Positions 17,798 through 27,371 of a stretch of DNA of 64,000 bases are shown here, in pieces. Position numbers and translations under genes: made by a program. The notes under the pieces were generated by a model. It saw only the letters and a program-made list of their open reading frames with translations, was not told the DNA's origin and made no database searches. Positions within the stretch are counted from its first letter, which is position 1. Every line of letters starts with the position of its first letter. Origin of the DNA: Shimia marina (lineage in GTDB: Bacteria > Pseudomonadota > Alphaproteobacteria > Rhodobacterales > Rhodobacteraceae); NCBI RefSeq assembly GCF_001458175.1, contig NZ_CYPW01000032.1, forward strand, positions 88,826-152,825, read 5' to 3'.

Positions 17798-18145
17798 GGC
17801 TGTTTCCCCCTCTTGTCTTTTATGAGATCTCTCTCTCAGATCGTCTTGAGCCTGTCCAGAGAGGGCGCGCTATTCTGATGAAAAGGCGGGATATGTGCGA
17901 AGATGGCGCCCAATTGCTGAGCGCGCCCACGGAGGTGACCTGGGAGGCGACGTGGGCGGAGACTGCGGCATGCGATGTGGAGAGTGGGTCAAACGCCGGT
18001 ACAGGCCAAAGATATCCAGAACGCCGGGCGATATCTTGTGGATAACTTTCTGGTAAATCCCATATACAGTGGTTTGCCGTTGACTCACCACAAGCCACCT
18101 CTGCACACTTCCTTAATCTAAAGGAATCACAGGACCCACCGCGAG
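17798..18145. other. Intergenic region between the GNAT gene and smc
   Basis: 348 bases between divergent genes. Reading frames here lack ribosome sites and conserved features. It contains one consensus DnaA box (18037-18045) and a TTGACT hexamer at 18080-18085 without a convincing -10 at normal spacing. Presumably holds both promoters. Confidence 0.4.
18037..18045 (-). promoter_or_regulatory. Consensus DnaA box upstream of smc
   Basis: The nine bases TGTGGATAA are the exact complement of the DnaA consensus TTATCCACA, 101 bases before the smc start. A single box is not an origin but could allow DnaA to regulate smc. Confidence 0.5.
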
Positions 18146-21100
18146 TTGCGCTTTTCCAAACTCAGACTGACAGGCTTCAAAAGCTTTGTGGACCCTACCG
18201 ATCTGATCATCGCGGATGGTCTGACCGGTGTTGTGGGGCCCAATGGCTGTGGCAAGTCCAATCTGCTGGAAGCGCTGCGTTGGGTCATGGGGGAGAACCG
18301 CCCGAAGGCGATGCGCGGCGGGGGCATGGAAGATGTGATCTTCGCCGGGGCCTCCACACGGCCGGCGCGCAATTTTGCGGAAGTGTCCTTGCAGATCGAC
18401 AACTCCGAGCGCCTCGCGCCCGCCGGGTTCAACGATGATGATGCGCTTGAAATCATTCGTCGCATCACCCGCGATGTGGGCAGCGCCTATAAGGTGAATA
18501 CCAAGGACGTGCGCGCCCGCGATGTGCAGATGCTCTTTGCCGATGCCTCCACTGGCGCCCATTCGCCAGCTCTGGTGCGTCAGGGTCAAATTGCAGAGCT
18601 GATCAATGCCAAACCCAAGGCGCGCCGGCGGATCCTCGAAGAGGCCGCCGGCATTTCGGGGCTGTATCAACGCCGCCATGAGGCGGAACTGAAACTCAAG
18701 GGTGCAGAGACCAATCTGGCCCGTGTGGATGATGTGATTGAGCAGCTGGCCAGTCAGCTCAGTCAACTTTCGCGGCAGGCGCGACAGGCGGCCCGCTACC
18801 GCGCTATCGGCGAAGAGCTGCGGCAGGCAGAGGGCATGCTGCTCTATCGGCGCTGGCGGGAGGCGGATGACGCCCGTGCCACCGCAGATGAAGAACTGCG
18901 TACCCGCACCACACAGGCCGCCAAGGCTGAAGCGCTGGCGCGCGCGGCGGCGGCGCAGCGCACGGCCTGTGATGATGTGGTGCCAGGCAAGCGTGAGGAA
19001 GAGGCGATTGCCTCTGCGGTGTTGCAACGCCTTCAGGTGCAGCGGGATGGCCTGAATGATCAGGAAGCCCATGCGCTGCAGATCATTGAAACGCTGAAAA
19101 ACCGCATCCTGCAATTGGCGCGGGACATGGAGCGTGAATCCGGGCTCAACCGCGATGCCGAAGACACCATTGAGCGGCTGGAGTGGGAACAGCGGGAGCT
19201 GGCCAAGGCCAGCGAAGGTCATGAGGACAAGCTTGAGGCGGTCTCTGATGAAAGCCGCGAAGCCGCCAGCGTGCTGCAGGAGCGAGAGGCAGAGCTGTCC
19301 CAGCTGACCGAAGATGTGGCCCGTTTGGCCGCGCGCCACCAATCCGCACAACGCCTGCTGGATGACAGTCAGAAGACACAGGCCAAAAGTGAGGCAGAGG
19401 CAGAAAAGGCCCGCGCGGCGGTGGCTGAGTCTCAAGGGGCTTTGAGCCGGGCGGCAGAAGATCTGGAGATGGCGCGGGAGGCCGAAGAAGAGGCCATTGA
19501 GGCCGCGCAGGACGCGGAAGAGCGTCTTGCAGAGGTCGAGGAAGAGCGCGCCGAGACGCAGAGCCGGGAGGCGGAAGCGCGGGCCGAACGGTCTGAAGCC
19601 GAAGGCGAGCTCAACGCCCTGCGGGCAGAGACCACGGCGCTGGCCAAGCTGGTGGAGCGCGATACGGCGGAGGGCGGGCAGATTCTGGACCGTCTGCAGG
19701 TGCAGCAGGGCTTTGAAAAAGCGCTGGGCGCGGCGCTTGCCGATGATTTGCGCGCGCCGGAGGTCGAAGAAGATGGCCCATCCGGCTGGTATGTGCTGCC
19801 GCAATATGGCGATGTGCAACCGTTGCCGGATGGGGTGACATCGCTGGTGCAGCATGTCTCCGTGCCCGAGGTTCTGGAGCGTCGTATGAGCCAGATTGGT
19901 CTGGTGGCCGCCGAGGATGCCCTGCGCTTGCAGCCGCTTCTGAAGCCCGGACAGCGGCTGGTTTCCATGGAAGGGGATCTCTGGCGCTGGGATGGCTATC
20001 GCGCCTGGGCCGAAGATGCCCCCAGTGCAGCCGCGCTGCGCCTGCAACAGCTCAACCGGCTCGAAGAGCTCAAACAGGCGATGGCACAGGCCACGGCCCG
20101 GACGGATGGGGCGGTAGATGCGCATGAGACGCTACAGACCCGCCTGCGCCAATTGGCCGATGTGGATCAGGCCGCCCGAGAGGCGCGCCGCGCGGCGGAT
20201 CGTGCGGTGGCGGATGCCAACCGTGCGCTCAGCCGCGCCGAAGCGGATCGCAATCTGGCCGAAGGCAGGCTCGAAAGCCTCGGGCTGGCCGTGACCCGCC
20301 ACGAAGAAGAGGCCATGGCCGCGCGTCAGCAGCTCACCGAAGCGGAGCGGGCGCTGGCGGATCTGGGCGATCTGGACGCCGCTCGTCAGAGTGTGGAAGA
20401 CATCAAGATGACCGTGGAAGGCGCGCGGATCATGATGATGTCGCGCCGCTCAGCCCATGATGAGTTGCGCCGCGAAGGCGAAGCGCGCCTGAAGCGCACG
20501 CAGGAAGTCATGAAAGAGATCAGCGGCTGGCGGCATCGTCTGGAAACCGCAGAAAAGCGCATGAACGAGCTGGCAGAGCGCAAAGATGCCTCTGAAGAAG
20601 AGCTGATTGACGCTGGCGCCGCTCCGGAGGAGATCGCCGCCAAACGCGAAGAGCTCAGCGAAGCGATTGACGCCGCGGAGGAGCGGCGGCGCGTGGCCGC
20701 CGACGCGCTGGCCGAAGCCGAAGGCGCACTGCGGGAAGCCGAACATGCGGAGCGCGATGCCGAGAGGCTGGCCAGCGAAGCGCGGGAGGCACGGGCACGC
20801 TCAGAAGCGCGGGCTGATGCGGCGCGTGAAACCGTGACCTATGCGGCGGAGCGGATCCGCGAAGAGCAGGAGCTCTCCCCTGCCGAACTTTTGGAACGCC
20901 TGGCGCTGGACCCCGACAAGATGCCGGATTCTGAGGCTGTGGAAGCGGATGTCAACCGGCTTAAGCGGCAGCGCGACAGTCTTGGCGCGGTCAACCTGCG
21001 CGCGGAAGAAGACATCAAGGAAGTTGAAGAAGAACATGGCGGTCTGGTCAGTGAAAAGGCTGATCTGGAAGAAGCCATCCGCACGCTCAGAAATGGCATT

Positions 21101-21601
21101 GCCAGCCTCAATAAAGAAGGCCGTGAGCGGCTTTTGACGGCTTTTGAGCAGGTGAATTCCAACTTCTCGCTGCTGTTTACCCATCTGTTTGGCGGCGGTG
21201 AGGCCAATCTGGTTCTGGTGGAAAGTGACGATCCGCTGGAAGCCGGCCTTGAGATCATGTGTCAGCCGCCGGGTAAGAAACTGTCGACGCTGTCGCTTTT
21301 GTCCGGGGGCGAGCAGACCCTGACCGCCATGGCGCTGATTTTTGCGGTGTTTCTGGCCAATCCGGCACCGATCTGTGTGCTGGATGAGGTCGACGCGCCG
21401 CTGGATGATGCCAATGTGACGCGCTTCTGTGATCTGCTCGATGAGATGTGCCGCCGCACCAACACCCGCTTTCTGATCATCACCCACCACGCCGTGACCA
21501 TGGCGCGGATGGACCGTCTGTTTGGCGTGACCATGGTGGAGCAGGGGGTGAGCCAGCTGGTGTCTGTGGATCTGAAGGCAGCGGAAACTCTTGTGGCCTG
21601 A
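18146..21601 (+). CDS. smc: Chromosome segregation protein SMC
   Basis: 1151 residues, full length. The core ATPase of bacterial condensin, which acts with ScpA/ScpB to extrude and organise DNA loops. Walker A is 'GPNGCGKSNLLEALRWVMGE' near residue 32-51. Two long coiled coils (about 170-490 and 650-990) flank the hinge (about 510-650, shorter than in Bacillus). The signature 'LLSGGEQTLTAMALIFAVFL' and Walker B 'CVLDEVDAPLDDAN' are at the C-terminal head. The start is TTG: 'MRFSKLRLTGFKSF' is the conserved SMC N-terminus and no in-frame ATG lies upstream. An AGGA lies about ten to fifteen bases before it. Confidence 0.96.
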   Translation: MRFSKLRLTGFKSFVDPTDLIIADGLTGVVGPNGCGKSNLLEALRWVMGENRPKAMRGGGMEDVIFAGASTRPARNFAEVSLQIDNSERLAPAGFNDDDALEIIRRITRDVGSAYKVNTKDVRARDVQMLFADASTGAHSPALVRQGQIAELINAKPKARRRILEEAAGISGLYQRRHEAELKLKGAETNLARVDDVIEQLASQLSQLSRQARQAARYRAIGEELRQAEGMLLYRRWREADDARATADEELRTRTTQAAKAEALARAAAAQRTACDDVVPGKREEEAIASAVLQRLQVQRDGLNDQEAHALQIIETLKNRILQLARDMERESGLNRDAEDTIERLEWEQRELAKASEGHEDKLEAVSDESREAASVLQEREAELSQLTEDVARLAARHQSAQRLLDDSQKTQAKSEAEAEKARAAVAESQGALSRAAEDLEMAREAEEEAIEAAQDAEERLAEVEEERAETQSREAEARAERSEAEGELNALRAETTALAKLVERDTAEGGQILDRLQVQQGFEKALGAALADDLRAPEVEEDGPSGWYVLPQYGDVQPLPDGVTSLVQHVSVPEVLERRMSQIGLVAAEDALRLQPLLKPGQRLVSMEGDLWRWDGYRAWAEDAPSAAALRLQQLNRLEELKQAMAQATARTDGAVDAHETLQTRLRQLADVDQAAREARRAADRAVADANRALSRAEADRNLAEGRLESLGLAVTRHEEEAMAARQQLTEAERALADLGDLDAARQSVEDIKMTVEGARIMMMSRRSAHDELRREGEARLKRTQEVMKEISGWRHRLETAEKRMNELAERKDASEEELIDAGAAPEEIAAKREELSEAIDAAEERRRVAADALAEAEGALREAEHAERDAERLASEAREARARSEARADAARETVTYAAERIREEQELSPAELLERLALDPDKMPDSEAVEADVNRLKRQRDSLGAVNLRAEEDIKEVEEEHGGLVSEKADLEEAIRTLRNGIASLNKEGRERLLTAFEQVNSNFSLLFTHLFGGGEANLVLVESDDPLEAGLEIMCQPPGKKLSTLSLLSGGEQTLTAMALIFAVFLANPAPICVLDEVDAPLDDANVTRFCDLLDEMCRRTNTRFLIITHHAVTMARMDRLFGVTMVEQGVSQLVSVDLKAAETLVA

Positions 21602-21679
21602 TATTGTCTCTGGCGTTGTTTCACTATGGCGCGTGGCTCTTCTGTGTTAATATATCTCTATTTTAATGGAGATGTTTTT

Positions 21680-22423
21680 ATGTTGGTTACTTTTAAAGAC
21701 CTCGTGTCTGCCGGTTCTCTATGTTTGTCCGTTGTGGCGCTTTATTTTTCCACACAGGCCAAAGAGCAAGCACAGCAACTGGATGAGAGAATCTTTCACG
21801 CTGAAACCGTTCACGAACTTCTAAAAGAAGTGCATACCAATACAACGCATGCCAAGAATGCAGAGGAGTTGATGGCCAGCTGCCTCTATGCAGGCACATT
21901 GGTGCGCGCTGAGCAGTTGGTTGTACAGGACGCTAAAGATCGTCTTGTTAGCGTGTTGTTTCAGGATCAGGTTGATCGCGGATTATTGCCGCAGAACTGT
22001 GTTTTTAAAACCTTCGAAGAACTTGATATCGAAGGGGCTGCACCCCCAGAAGATGCCGTGATGGAGTTTTCTTTGGGCGACGATTTGATCCCAATTGGCA
22101 AGTATCACGCGCTGATTGCATCTTATGTACCCACTAAAGAGAATTGCAGCCATGCGAAGTCGGATGTGGCAGAGTTTGCAGAGCTTCTTAGAAATGCTGG
22201 CCTGTCGGGATACAGTATCTATGTTGCTCGAACCACAAAATCAGATAGCTTCGCTGTGACAGTAGATGCGGGGGACGATCTTGGCCTAGCCCGGAGCATT
22301 TCGACTAAAATCAAAGAGGTCTCAGTAGACAGTGTAGATGAGCGTACGGGGTACGATTCCTTTGTGGGTGTCAACTCTGATTGGTTCATAGACCCGGAAT
22401 GCACCTTCAGCGAGAAACTCTAG
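21680..22423 (+). CDS. Hypothetical protein with N-terminal membrane anchor
   Basis: 247 residues from the ATG at 21680, which has GGAG eight bases upstream. One hydrophobic segment (about 9-24) is followed by a helical stretch 'FSTQAKEQAQQLDERIFHAE' and a soluble alpha/beta region without a recognised family. The tail has a repeat-like 'SGYSIYVARTTKSDSFAVTV' that recalls SPOR-type strands, but this is weak. Its codon and base use is clearly more AT-rich than smc or the following gene, suggesting acquisition or a fast-evolving orphan. Begins 78 bases after smc. Confidence 0.6.
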   Translation: MLVTFKDLVSAGSLCLSVVALYFSTQAKEQAQQLDERIFHAETVHELLKEVHTNTTHAKNAEELMASCLYAGTLVRAEQLVVQDAKDRLVSVLFQDQVDRGLLPQNCVFKTFEELDIEGAAPPEDAVMEFSLGDDLIPIGKYHALIASYVPTKENCSHAKSDVAEFAELLRNAGLSGYSIYVARTTKSDSFAVTVDAGDDLGLARSISTKIKEVSVDSVDERTGYDSFVGVNSDWFIDPECTFSEKL

Positions 22424-22507
22424 GCTTTGCTTTTACCTGTCTCACTGGATTGTGACGCGGCTGTTTTCTCTGAGCTGTCTAGGATGGGGCAGGCAGGAGG
22501 TGTGCAG

Positions 22508-22876
22508 ATGCGCGGTTTATGGATTTTGGGGATACTGCTGTTGGCGGTGCCAGCATGGGCGCAGGATTGGAAGGCGCAGTCTGGGGATCAGAGCTTTGAC
22601 AAAGCGGCGCTGGAGGCGCGGCTGTCTGGGCAGCGGTTGGTGTTTTTTGACGACGGGCAATCTGTCTATGAGGCCAATGGCCAGTATCAATACACCTATG
22701 GCGGCGGTGGCACCTGGTATGGGCATTGGCAGGTGGGGGCGGACAGTGTGGTCTGTGTGACCTTTGTCACCGGGGTAGAGCGCTGTGACCGGATTGTGGA
22801 AAACGCTGGACGGCTGGTGGTGCAGACCGCCGATGGGCAGCGGTTTCCTGTCAGGGAGGTGGCGGCGCAGTCGTAA
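22508..22876 (+). CDS. Small secreted protein of unknown function
   Basis: 122 residues. Clear signal peptide ('MRGLWILGILLLAVPAWAQ', cleavage after AWA). The mature part has Tyr/Gly-rich strands 'GQYQYTYGGGGTWYGHWQVG' and a Cys pair ('VVCVTFVTGVERCD') that may form a disulfide. This matches a pattern seen in small periplasmic Rhodobacteraceae proteins in which a short beta-barrel reports a 'YEANGxYxY..GG..W.G.W.V' motif. GGAGG lies seven bases before the ATG. A longer frame upstream is not supported. Confidence 0.7.
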   Translation: MRGLWILGILLLAVPAWAQDWKAQSGDQSFDKAALEARLSGQRLVFFDDGQSVYEANGQYQYTYGGGGTWYGHWQVGADSVVCVTFVTGVERCDRIVENAGRLVVQTADGQRFPVREVAAQS

Positions 22877-22911
22877 GCCGCGCCGCCAGATGCGGTGCTC
22901 CAGATTGGAGG

Positions 22912-24084
22912 TCAGAGCGCGTTGAGCAGCGCGGCTGTCGGCCAGGCATCTGCTGGCAGGCCAAGGCGCTTTTGTTCAGCCTGCACCGCACGGCGGGTCA
23001 GCTTGCCAAGGATGCCATCGACCTTGCCCACATCGTGGCCGCGTGCTTTGAGTTTCTTCTGCAGCGTTTTCATCTGAGTGCCTGTGAGACCGGGATCAGG
23101 GTTTCCCGCGTCATAGCGGGCTGCGCCCTCCAGACGGGTGGCGAAATAGGCGGCGGTGGTCACGTAGACGAAGCTTTTGTTCCACTCAAAATAAACGCTG
23201 TAGTTGGGGTAGGCGAGAAAGGCAGGCCCTTTGCGCCCTTGTGGCAACAGCAGGGAAGCGGGCAGGTTGGCGAATTGGCCTTCCCGTGGTTTGACGCCCA
23301 TTTTGGCCCACTGCTGCGCCGGCAATGTGGTGTCCAGCCCGGATTTGGACCAATCCAGATCGCGGGGCACGGTGACCTCCTGCAGCCAGGGTTCGCCCGC
23401 GCGCCAGCCGAGGTGAGAGAGCATTTTGCCCCCAGACATCAGCGCATCCTGTGCGGAGGTTTTCAGGCGCACCTTGCCATCGCCATCGCCATCCACACCG
23501 TTTTCGATAATATCGGCAGGCAGCATCTGGACCATGCCGATTTCCCCGGCCCAGGCCCCGGTGGTTTTTGTGGGGCTGAAATCGCCACGTGTGTAAAGCT
23601 CCAGCGCGGCAAAGACCTGTGGTCGGAAGAGCTCGGGGCGGCGACAATCATGGGCCAATGTCACCAGAGAGTTCAGCGTGTTGAAATCCCCCTGAAAGGC
23701 GCCGTAGTCAGTTTCAAAGGCCCAGAAGGCCAGCAGCACGCCACGCGAGACGCCATACTGGCGCTCAATCCGGTCAAAGGTGGCGTCATATTGTTTGGAT
23801 TTTTTGCGCCCCACATCAATGCGGTTCTGGCTGATCAGGCGCTGGGAGAAATCCAGAAACGGCATCTGGAACACGCCCTGAGAGCGGTCGGCCTTCAGGG
23901 TTTTGGGATCTTGGCGTGCGCTGGCAAAGAAACGGTCCACTGTGGATTTGTCATAGCCTTTGGCACGGGCCTCCTGCTTCAGGCCGCTGACAAAACTGCT
24001 AAAGGAGCCGCCGCATTGCGCATAGGCGGAGCTGGCGGTGGCCGCAGACAGAACAAGCGCGGCGAGCGCGGGCAAAAGACGCAT
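22912..24084 (-). CDS. Lytic murein transglycosylase, MltB type, with peptidoglycan-binding domain
   Basis: 390 residues with a signal peptide (1-22). The catalytic domain (about 27-315, SLT_2 type) carries the acid Glu124 in 'AFWAFETDYGAFQGDFNTLN', plus 'AGEIGMVQMLPADIIENGVD' near 190-210. A C-terminal peptidoglycan-binding domain (about 333-388) contains 'LTGTQMKTLQKKLKARGHDV' and 'DGILGKLTRRAVQ'. Cleaves glycan strands with formation of 1,6-anhydroMurNAc in the periplasm. No lipobox, so it is a soluble form. Convergent with the small secreted protein. Confidence 0.93.
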   Translation of the reverse strand: MRLLPALAALVLSAATASSAYAQCGGSFSSFVSGLKQEARAKGYDKSTVDRFFASARQDPKTLKADRSQGVFQMPFLDFSQRLISQNRIDVGRKKSKQYDATFDRIERQYGVSRGVLLAFWAFETDYGAFQGDFNTLNSLVTLAHDCRRPELFRPQVFAALELYTRGDFSPTKTTGAWAGEIGMVQMLPADIIENGVDGDGDGKVRLKTSAQDALMSGGKMLSHLGWRAGEPWLQEVTVPRDLDWSKSGLDTTLPAQQWAKMGVKPREGQFANLPASLLLPQGRKGPAFLAYPNYSVYFEWNKSFVYVTTAAYFATRLEGAARYDAGNPDPGLTGTQMKTLQKKLKARGHDVGKVDGILGKLTRRAVQAEQKRLGLPADAWPTAALLNAL

Positions 24085-24160
24085 GAAAATCCCTCGTGGT
24101 CAGAAACTGTCTCAGACATAGACAGAGCCTGACCACGGGGCAAGCGCCCAGCAGCTAAGA

Positions 24161-25069
24161 TCAGAACAGTGCGAACAGGAAGACCACCGCCAATGCGCCG
24201 CCCCAGCTCAGCCAAAGCGCGCGGCAGCAGGCCTCAACAGCGTCTGCGCTGAGGGTTTTGCGCCCCATCGGGTTCACATATGGGAACTCCTGCAATCTGC
24301 CGTCATAGGAGCGCGGCCCGGCCAGAGCCACGTTGAGCGCGCGGGCCATGGCGGCCTCAGGCCAGCCCGCGTTTGGGGAGCGGTGTAGTTTGGCATCTTC
24401 CCGAATTGCCTGCCAGTGGGAGAGCCCAAAATGGGTCAACGCAATCAGCCCGGCGGTGAGACGCGCGGGCACCCAGTTGAGCAGGTCATCCAGCCGCGCC
24501 GCCGCCCAGCCGAAATCTTCATGGCGTGGCGTGCGATAGCCGATCATGCTGTCAGCGGTGTTCACCACCTTATAGATCAGCAGGCCGGGCAGCCCCCCGA
24601 TGAGAAACCAGAACGCTGGGGCAATCACCCCGTCACTGAGGTTTTCAGCACCAGATTCGATTGCGGAGCGGGCCACGGCGCTTTGATCCATGGTGGCGGT
24701 ATCGCGGCTGACAATGCGCGCGACCATGCGACGCCCTTCGCCGAGCGACAGGCGCAGCCCATCTCCCACGGCGCGCACGTGGTCCACCAAGGATCGCTGC
24801 GCCAGCAGGATCGCCGCGATCACCATCTGTGGCAGCCAGCCAAAGAGCGCGATGATTTTGCCCAGAAAGAACGCCGCCGTGATCAGCGCCAAAACCAAGG
24901 CCACGCCTTTGGCCTGCCGTGCCATGCCGCTGTTGAAGCGGGTATCGGCCCAGCCAATGGCCCGCCCCATCAACACGGCCGGATGTGGCAGCCGATCCCA
25001 AAGCCAGCGGGGTTCGCCAAAGGCGGCGTCCAGCAACAGCGCGCCGACCAAGATTGCTGCAGTGCTCAT
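24161..25069 (-). CDS. cobD: Adenosylcobinamide-phosphate synthase (CbiB/CobD)
   Basis: 302 residues, integral membrane. Joins adenosylcobyric acid to aminopropanol (phosphate) in late cobalamin synthesis. Family stretches seen: '[20 protein letters not shown]' at the N-terminus, '[20 protein letters not shown]', '[13 protein letters not shown]', and '[20 protein letters not shown]'. In Rhodobacterales nomenclature this is cobD; the enteric homologue is cbiB. Its start overlaps the end of cobC by four bases (ATGA), which indicates translational coupling and a shared pathway step, since CobC makes the aminopropanol-phosphate substrate. Confidence 0.95.
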   Translation of the reverse strand: MSTAAILVGALLLDAAFGEPRWLWDRLPHPAVLMGRAIGWADTRFNSGMARQAKGVALVLALITAAFFLGKIIALFGWLPQMVIAAILLAQRSLVDHVRAVGDGLRLSLGEGRRMVARIVSRDTATMDQSAVARSAIESGAENLSDGVIAPAFWFLIGGLPGLLIYKVVNTADSMIGYRTPRHEDFGWAAARLDDLLNWVPARLTAGLIALTHFGLSHWQAIREDAKLHRSPNAGWPEAAMARALNVALAGPRSYDGRLQEFPYVNPMGRKTLSADAVEACCRALWLSWGGALAVVFLFALF

Positions 25070-26025
25070 AATGCGGCCTCCAATTGTGCCCAGCGGTCTG
25101 CGGCGGGCAGGCCCAGCCGCAGGAAGGATTTTGAATAGGGGAAAATGCGGGACCAGACGTGGCTTTGTGCCAGGCGCTCCTGCCAGAGGGCGGCATCTGC
25201 CACCTCATAGAGACGGAAAAGATCAGTGCCACCTGCCAGCGTGGCCCCTTGGGCGCAGATCATCTCATCCAGCCGCGTTGCATCCTGAGCCAGTCGTGCG
25301 CGGGTCTCTGCGGCCCAGTCGGGATCTGACAGCGCCGCTGTGCCCAGATGCAGTGCGGGGCCGGACACGGCCCAAGGCCCCATGAAATCTGCCAGTTGCG
25401 TAATCAGCGCGGGATCACCAATGGCAAAACCCAGCCGGGCACCGGCAAGGCCCCAGAATTTGCCAAAGCTCTTGAGAATGATCCGACCGGGCTTGGCCGC
25501 TTCTGCGATCATGCTGCGTTCGGGTGCAATGTCACAGAAGCTCTCGTCGATCACCATCAGGGGTGCGGTCAGGTCGGCGGTGCTCCAGAAATGGCCTGTT
25601 GGGTTGTTGGGATGCACCAACACCCGCGCATCAGGCGCGTTTTCTGCAAAGCGCCAGCTCTGTGCGGCAAAGGCGGCTGCGTGTTCGTTATAGGTGGGGG
25701 TGGGGATGTCCACCTGGCCAGTTGCGGCCAATGCAGGAATACGTGCAATCAGCGCAGAGGCACCGGGGGCGGCCAGAATGGCAGCCGTGTCAGGCACGTT
25801 CCAGAACTGGCGCGCGGCGCGCAGCAGCGCCTCCTGCGCGGTTTTGTCCGGCAGGGCCGTCCAGGCATCCGCGGGAAAGGCGGTGACCGGATAGGGCGTT
25901 GGGTTGATGCCTGTGGACAGATCCAGCCAGCCCGCACGGGTACCACCCCATCGGGCAATGGCCGCATCAATGCCGCCGCCATGATCGCGGGGCGTCTTCT
26001 GATTTTGGGTCTGCCTGTTGGTCAT
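25066..26025 (-). CDS. cobC: Threonine-phosphate decarboxylase
   Basis: 319 residues, a PLP-dependent fold-type I aminotransferase-like enzyme. Produces (R)-1-amino-2-propanol O-2-phosphate for the cobalamin nucleotide loop. The substrate-side motif is '[14 protein letters not shown]' near 33-46, '[12 protein letters not shown]' at 138-149, Asp160 in 'VIDESFCD', and the PLP lysine Lys189 in '[15 protein letters not shown]'. Shorter than Salmonella CobD but in line with alphaproteobacterial CobC. First gene of the cobC-cobD pair. The 90-base upstream gap is too short for a full cobalamin riboswitch and I see none. Confidence 0.93.
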   Translation of the reverse strand: MTNRQTQNQKTPRDHGGGIDAAIARWGGTRAGWLDLSTGINPTPYPVTAFPADAWTALPDKTAQEALLRAARQFWNVPDTAAILAAPGASALIARIPALAATGQVDIPTPTYNEHAAAFAAQSWRFAENAPDARVLVHPNNPTGHFWSTADLTAPLMVIDESFCDIAPERSMIAEAAKPGRIILKSFGKFWGLAGARLGFAIGDPALITQLADFMGPWAVSGPALHLGTAALSDPDWAAETRARLAQDATRLDEMICAQGATLAGGTDLFRLYEVADAALWQERLAQSHVWSRIFPYSKSFLRLGLPAADRWAQLEAAL

Positions 26026-26072
26026 TGCGCTTTGCTCCCTCCTGCAAGGCGCGCCTAGCGCATCTCTTTGGC

Positions 26073-26100
26073 CCTGCGCAAGCTTTCTTACCTGCGCAGG
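26073..26100. terminator. Stem-loop between the glutathionyl-hydroquinone reductase gene and cobC
   Basis: Eight-base perfect arms (26073-26080, 26093-26100), extendable by a GGCC/GGCC pair around a one-base bulge, 16 bases past the upstream gene's stop on the minus strand. No T-run follows, so termination is uncertain. Confidence 0.4.
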
Positions 26101-26115
26101 CCATTGGGTCCGCGC

Positions 26116-27096
26116 CTAAAGAGGCTCACGCCCATGGGGGGCGTCATAGTCGAGGATCGGATTGATGGGCACGATCGCGTGCGGATTGATGCTCGCATGG
26201 CTGCGGTGATAATGCCCGACGATATGGGGCATGTTCACCGTCTCTGCCACGCCGGGCACCTGATAGAGCTCGCGTGTGTAGGCCCAGAGATTGGGGTAAT
26301 CCACCAGCCGCTTGCGGTTACATTTGAAGTGCAGGTGATAGACCGGATCAAAGCGGATCAGCGTGGTGAACAGACGCCAATCTGCTTCGGTGATGTGATC
26401 CCCCATCAGATAGCGCTGGTTGCTCAGACGCGCCTCCAGCCACTCCAATGTGTCAAACAGCGGATACACTGCCGCATCATAGGCCGCCTGCGTGGTGGCA
26501 AAGCCGCTTTTGTAGACCCCGTTGTTGACCGTATCATAAATACGTTGATTGACCTCTTCGATCTCTGCCCGCTCCGCTTCTGGCCAGAAATCAAGATGGT
26601 TGCCGGTCAGACCATCAAAGGCGCTGTTGAACATGCGGATGATTTCGGAGCTCTCATTGCTCACGATGGTTTCGCGTTCTTTGTCCCAGAGGACCGGCAC
26701 GGTGACACGGCCTGAATAGGCGGGGTCCGCCTTTGTGTAGAGACTATGGGCAAAAGGCAGCCCATAGAGCGTGTCGCCGGTGGCACCGTCTTCATCTCTC
26801 TCGAATGTCCAGCCTTCAGTCAGCATATCCGGATGCACAGCAGAGACAGAGATATGCGCCTCAAGCCCTTTGAGGGCGCGAAAGATCAGGGTGCGATGGG
26901 CCCAGGGACAGGCATAAGAGACGTAAAGGTGATAGCGGCCACTGTCGGGGGTGAAGCCGCCAACGCCGCTGGCACCCGCGCGGCCATCTGGGGTGATCCA
27001 GTTGCGAAACTGAGCCTGTGAGCGCACGAATTTCCCCCCGGTGCTTTTGGTGTCATACCATTTGTCTGTCCATTTTCCGTCCACCAGCAGCCCCAT
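26116..27096 (-). CDS. Glutathionyl-hydroquinone reductase (YqjG/Ecm4 type, Xi-class GST)
   Basis: 326 residues from the ATG at 27096 (AAAGGA seven bases upstream). The N-terminal thioredoxin-like part has the catalytic Cys63 in 'YVSYACPWAHRTLIFRALKG'. Family hallmarks follow: 'VPVLWDKERETIVSNESSEI' and, in the all-helical domain, 'MGDHITEADWRLFTTLIRFDPVYHLHFKCN'. Reduces glutathionyl-hydroquinones to hydroquinone and GSSG. It may protect against quinone stress or take part in aromatic breakdown; neighbours give no hint. Confidence 0.95.
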   Translation of the reverse strand: MGLLVDGKWTDKWYDTKSTGGKFVRSQAQFRNWITPDGRAGASGVGGFTPDSGRYHLYVSYACPWAHRTLIFRALKGLEAHISVSAVHPDMLTEGWTFERDEDGATGDTLYGLPFAHSLYTKADPAYSGRVTVPVLWDKERETIVSNESSEIIRMFNSAFDGLTGNHLDFWPEAERAEIEEVNQRIYDTVNNGVYKSGFATTQAAYDAAVYPLFDTLEWLEARLSNQRYLMGDHITEADWRLFTTLIRFDPVYHLHFKCNRKRLVDYPNLWAYTRELYQVPGVAETVNMPHIVGHYHRSHASINPHAIVPINPILDYDAPHGREPL

Positions 27097-27371
27097 GAGA
27101 TAGTCCTTTCTGTGTTGCGCATCAGTGTTTGAGTGACATCTAGGTGTCACGGTCCTCTGTCAAAACAGCGATAGGCGCGCGATGGCTGCGCGTTTTTGCA
27201 CAGAGGGTTTGTGATGAAGGGGTTTGTCGCGAGATTTTTGGAAGCAGAGTTTGCAGCGGTAGAGGCGGTGTATCTGTGGGGCTGAAGCCTCACTTCGCAG
27301 GCATTTACCGAATCTTCGCTTGACCCGGGGCACCATCACAACAACGATCAAGCCCGCCTATGGAGACGCCC

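Noticed and set aside
17798-18145. Possible replication origin because of the DnaA box near smc
   Set aside because: Only one consensus box, no AT-rich unwinding element, and no dnaA, dnaN, hemE or parAB genes nearby.
18113-20125. A 670-codon open frame antisense to smc
   Set aside because: GC-rich coding strands produce long shadow frames. It has no ribosome site, its composition is His/Gln/Leu-rich noise, and smc is certain on the other strand.
26026-26115. Cobalamin riboswitch ahead of cobC
   Set aside because: The gap is 90 bases; a B12 riboswitch is about 200 and its conserved B12-box is not seen.
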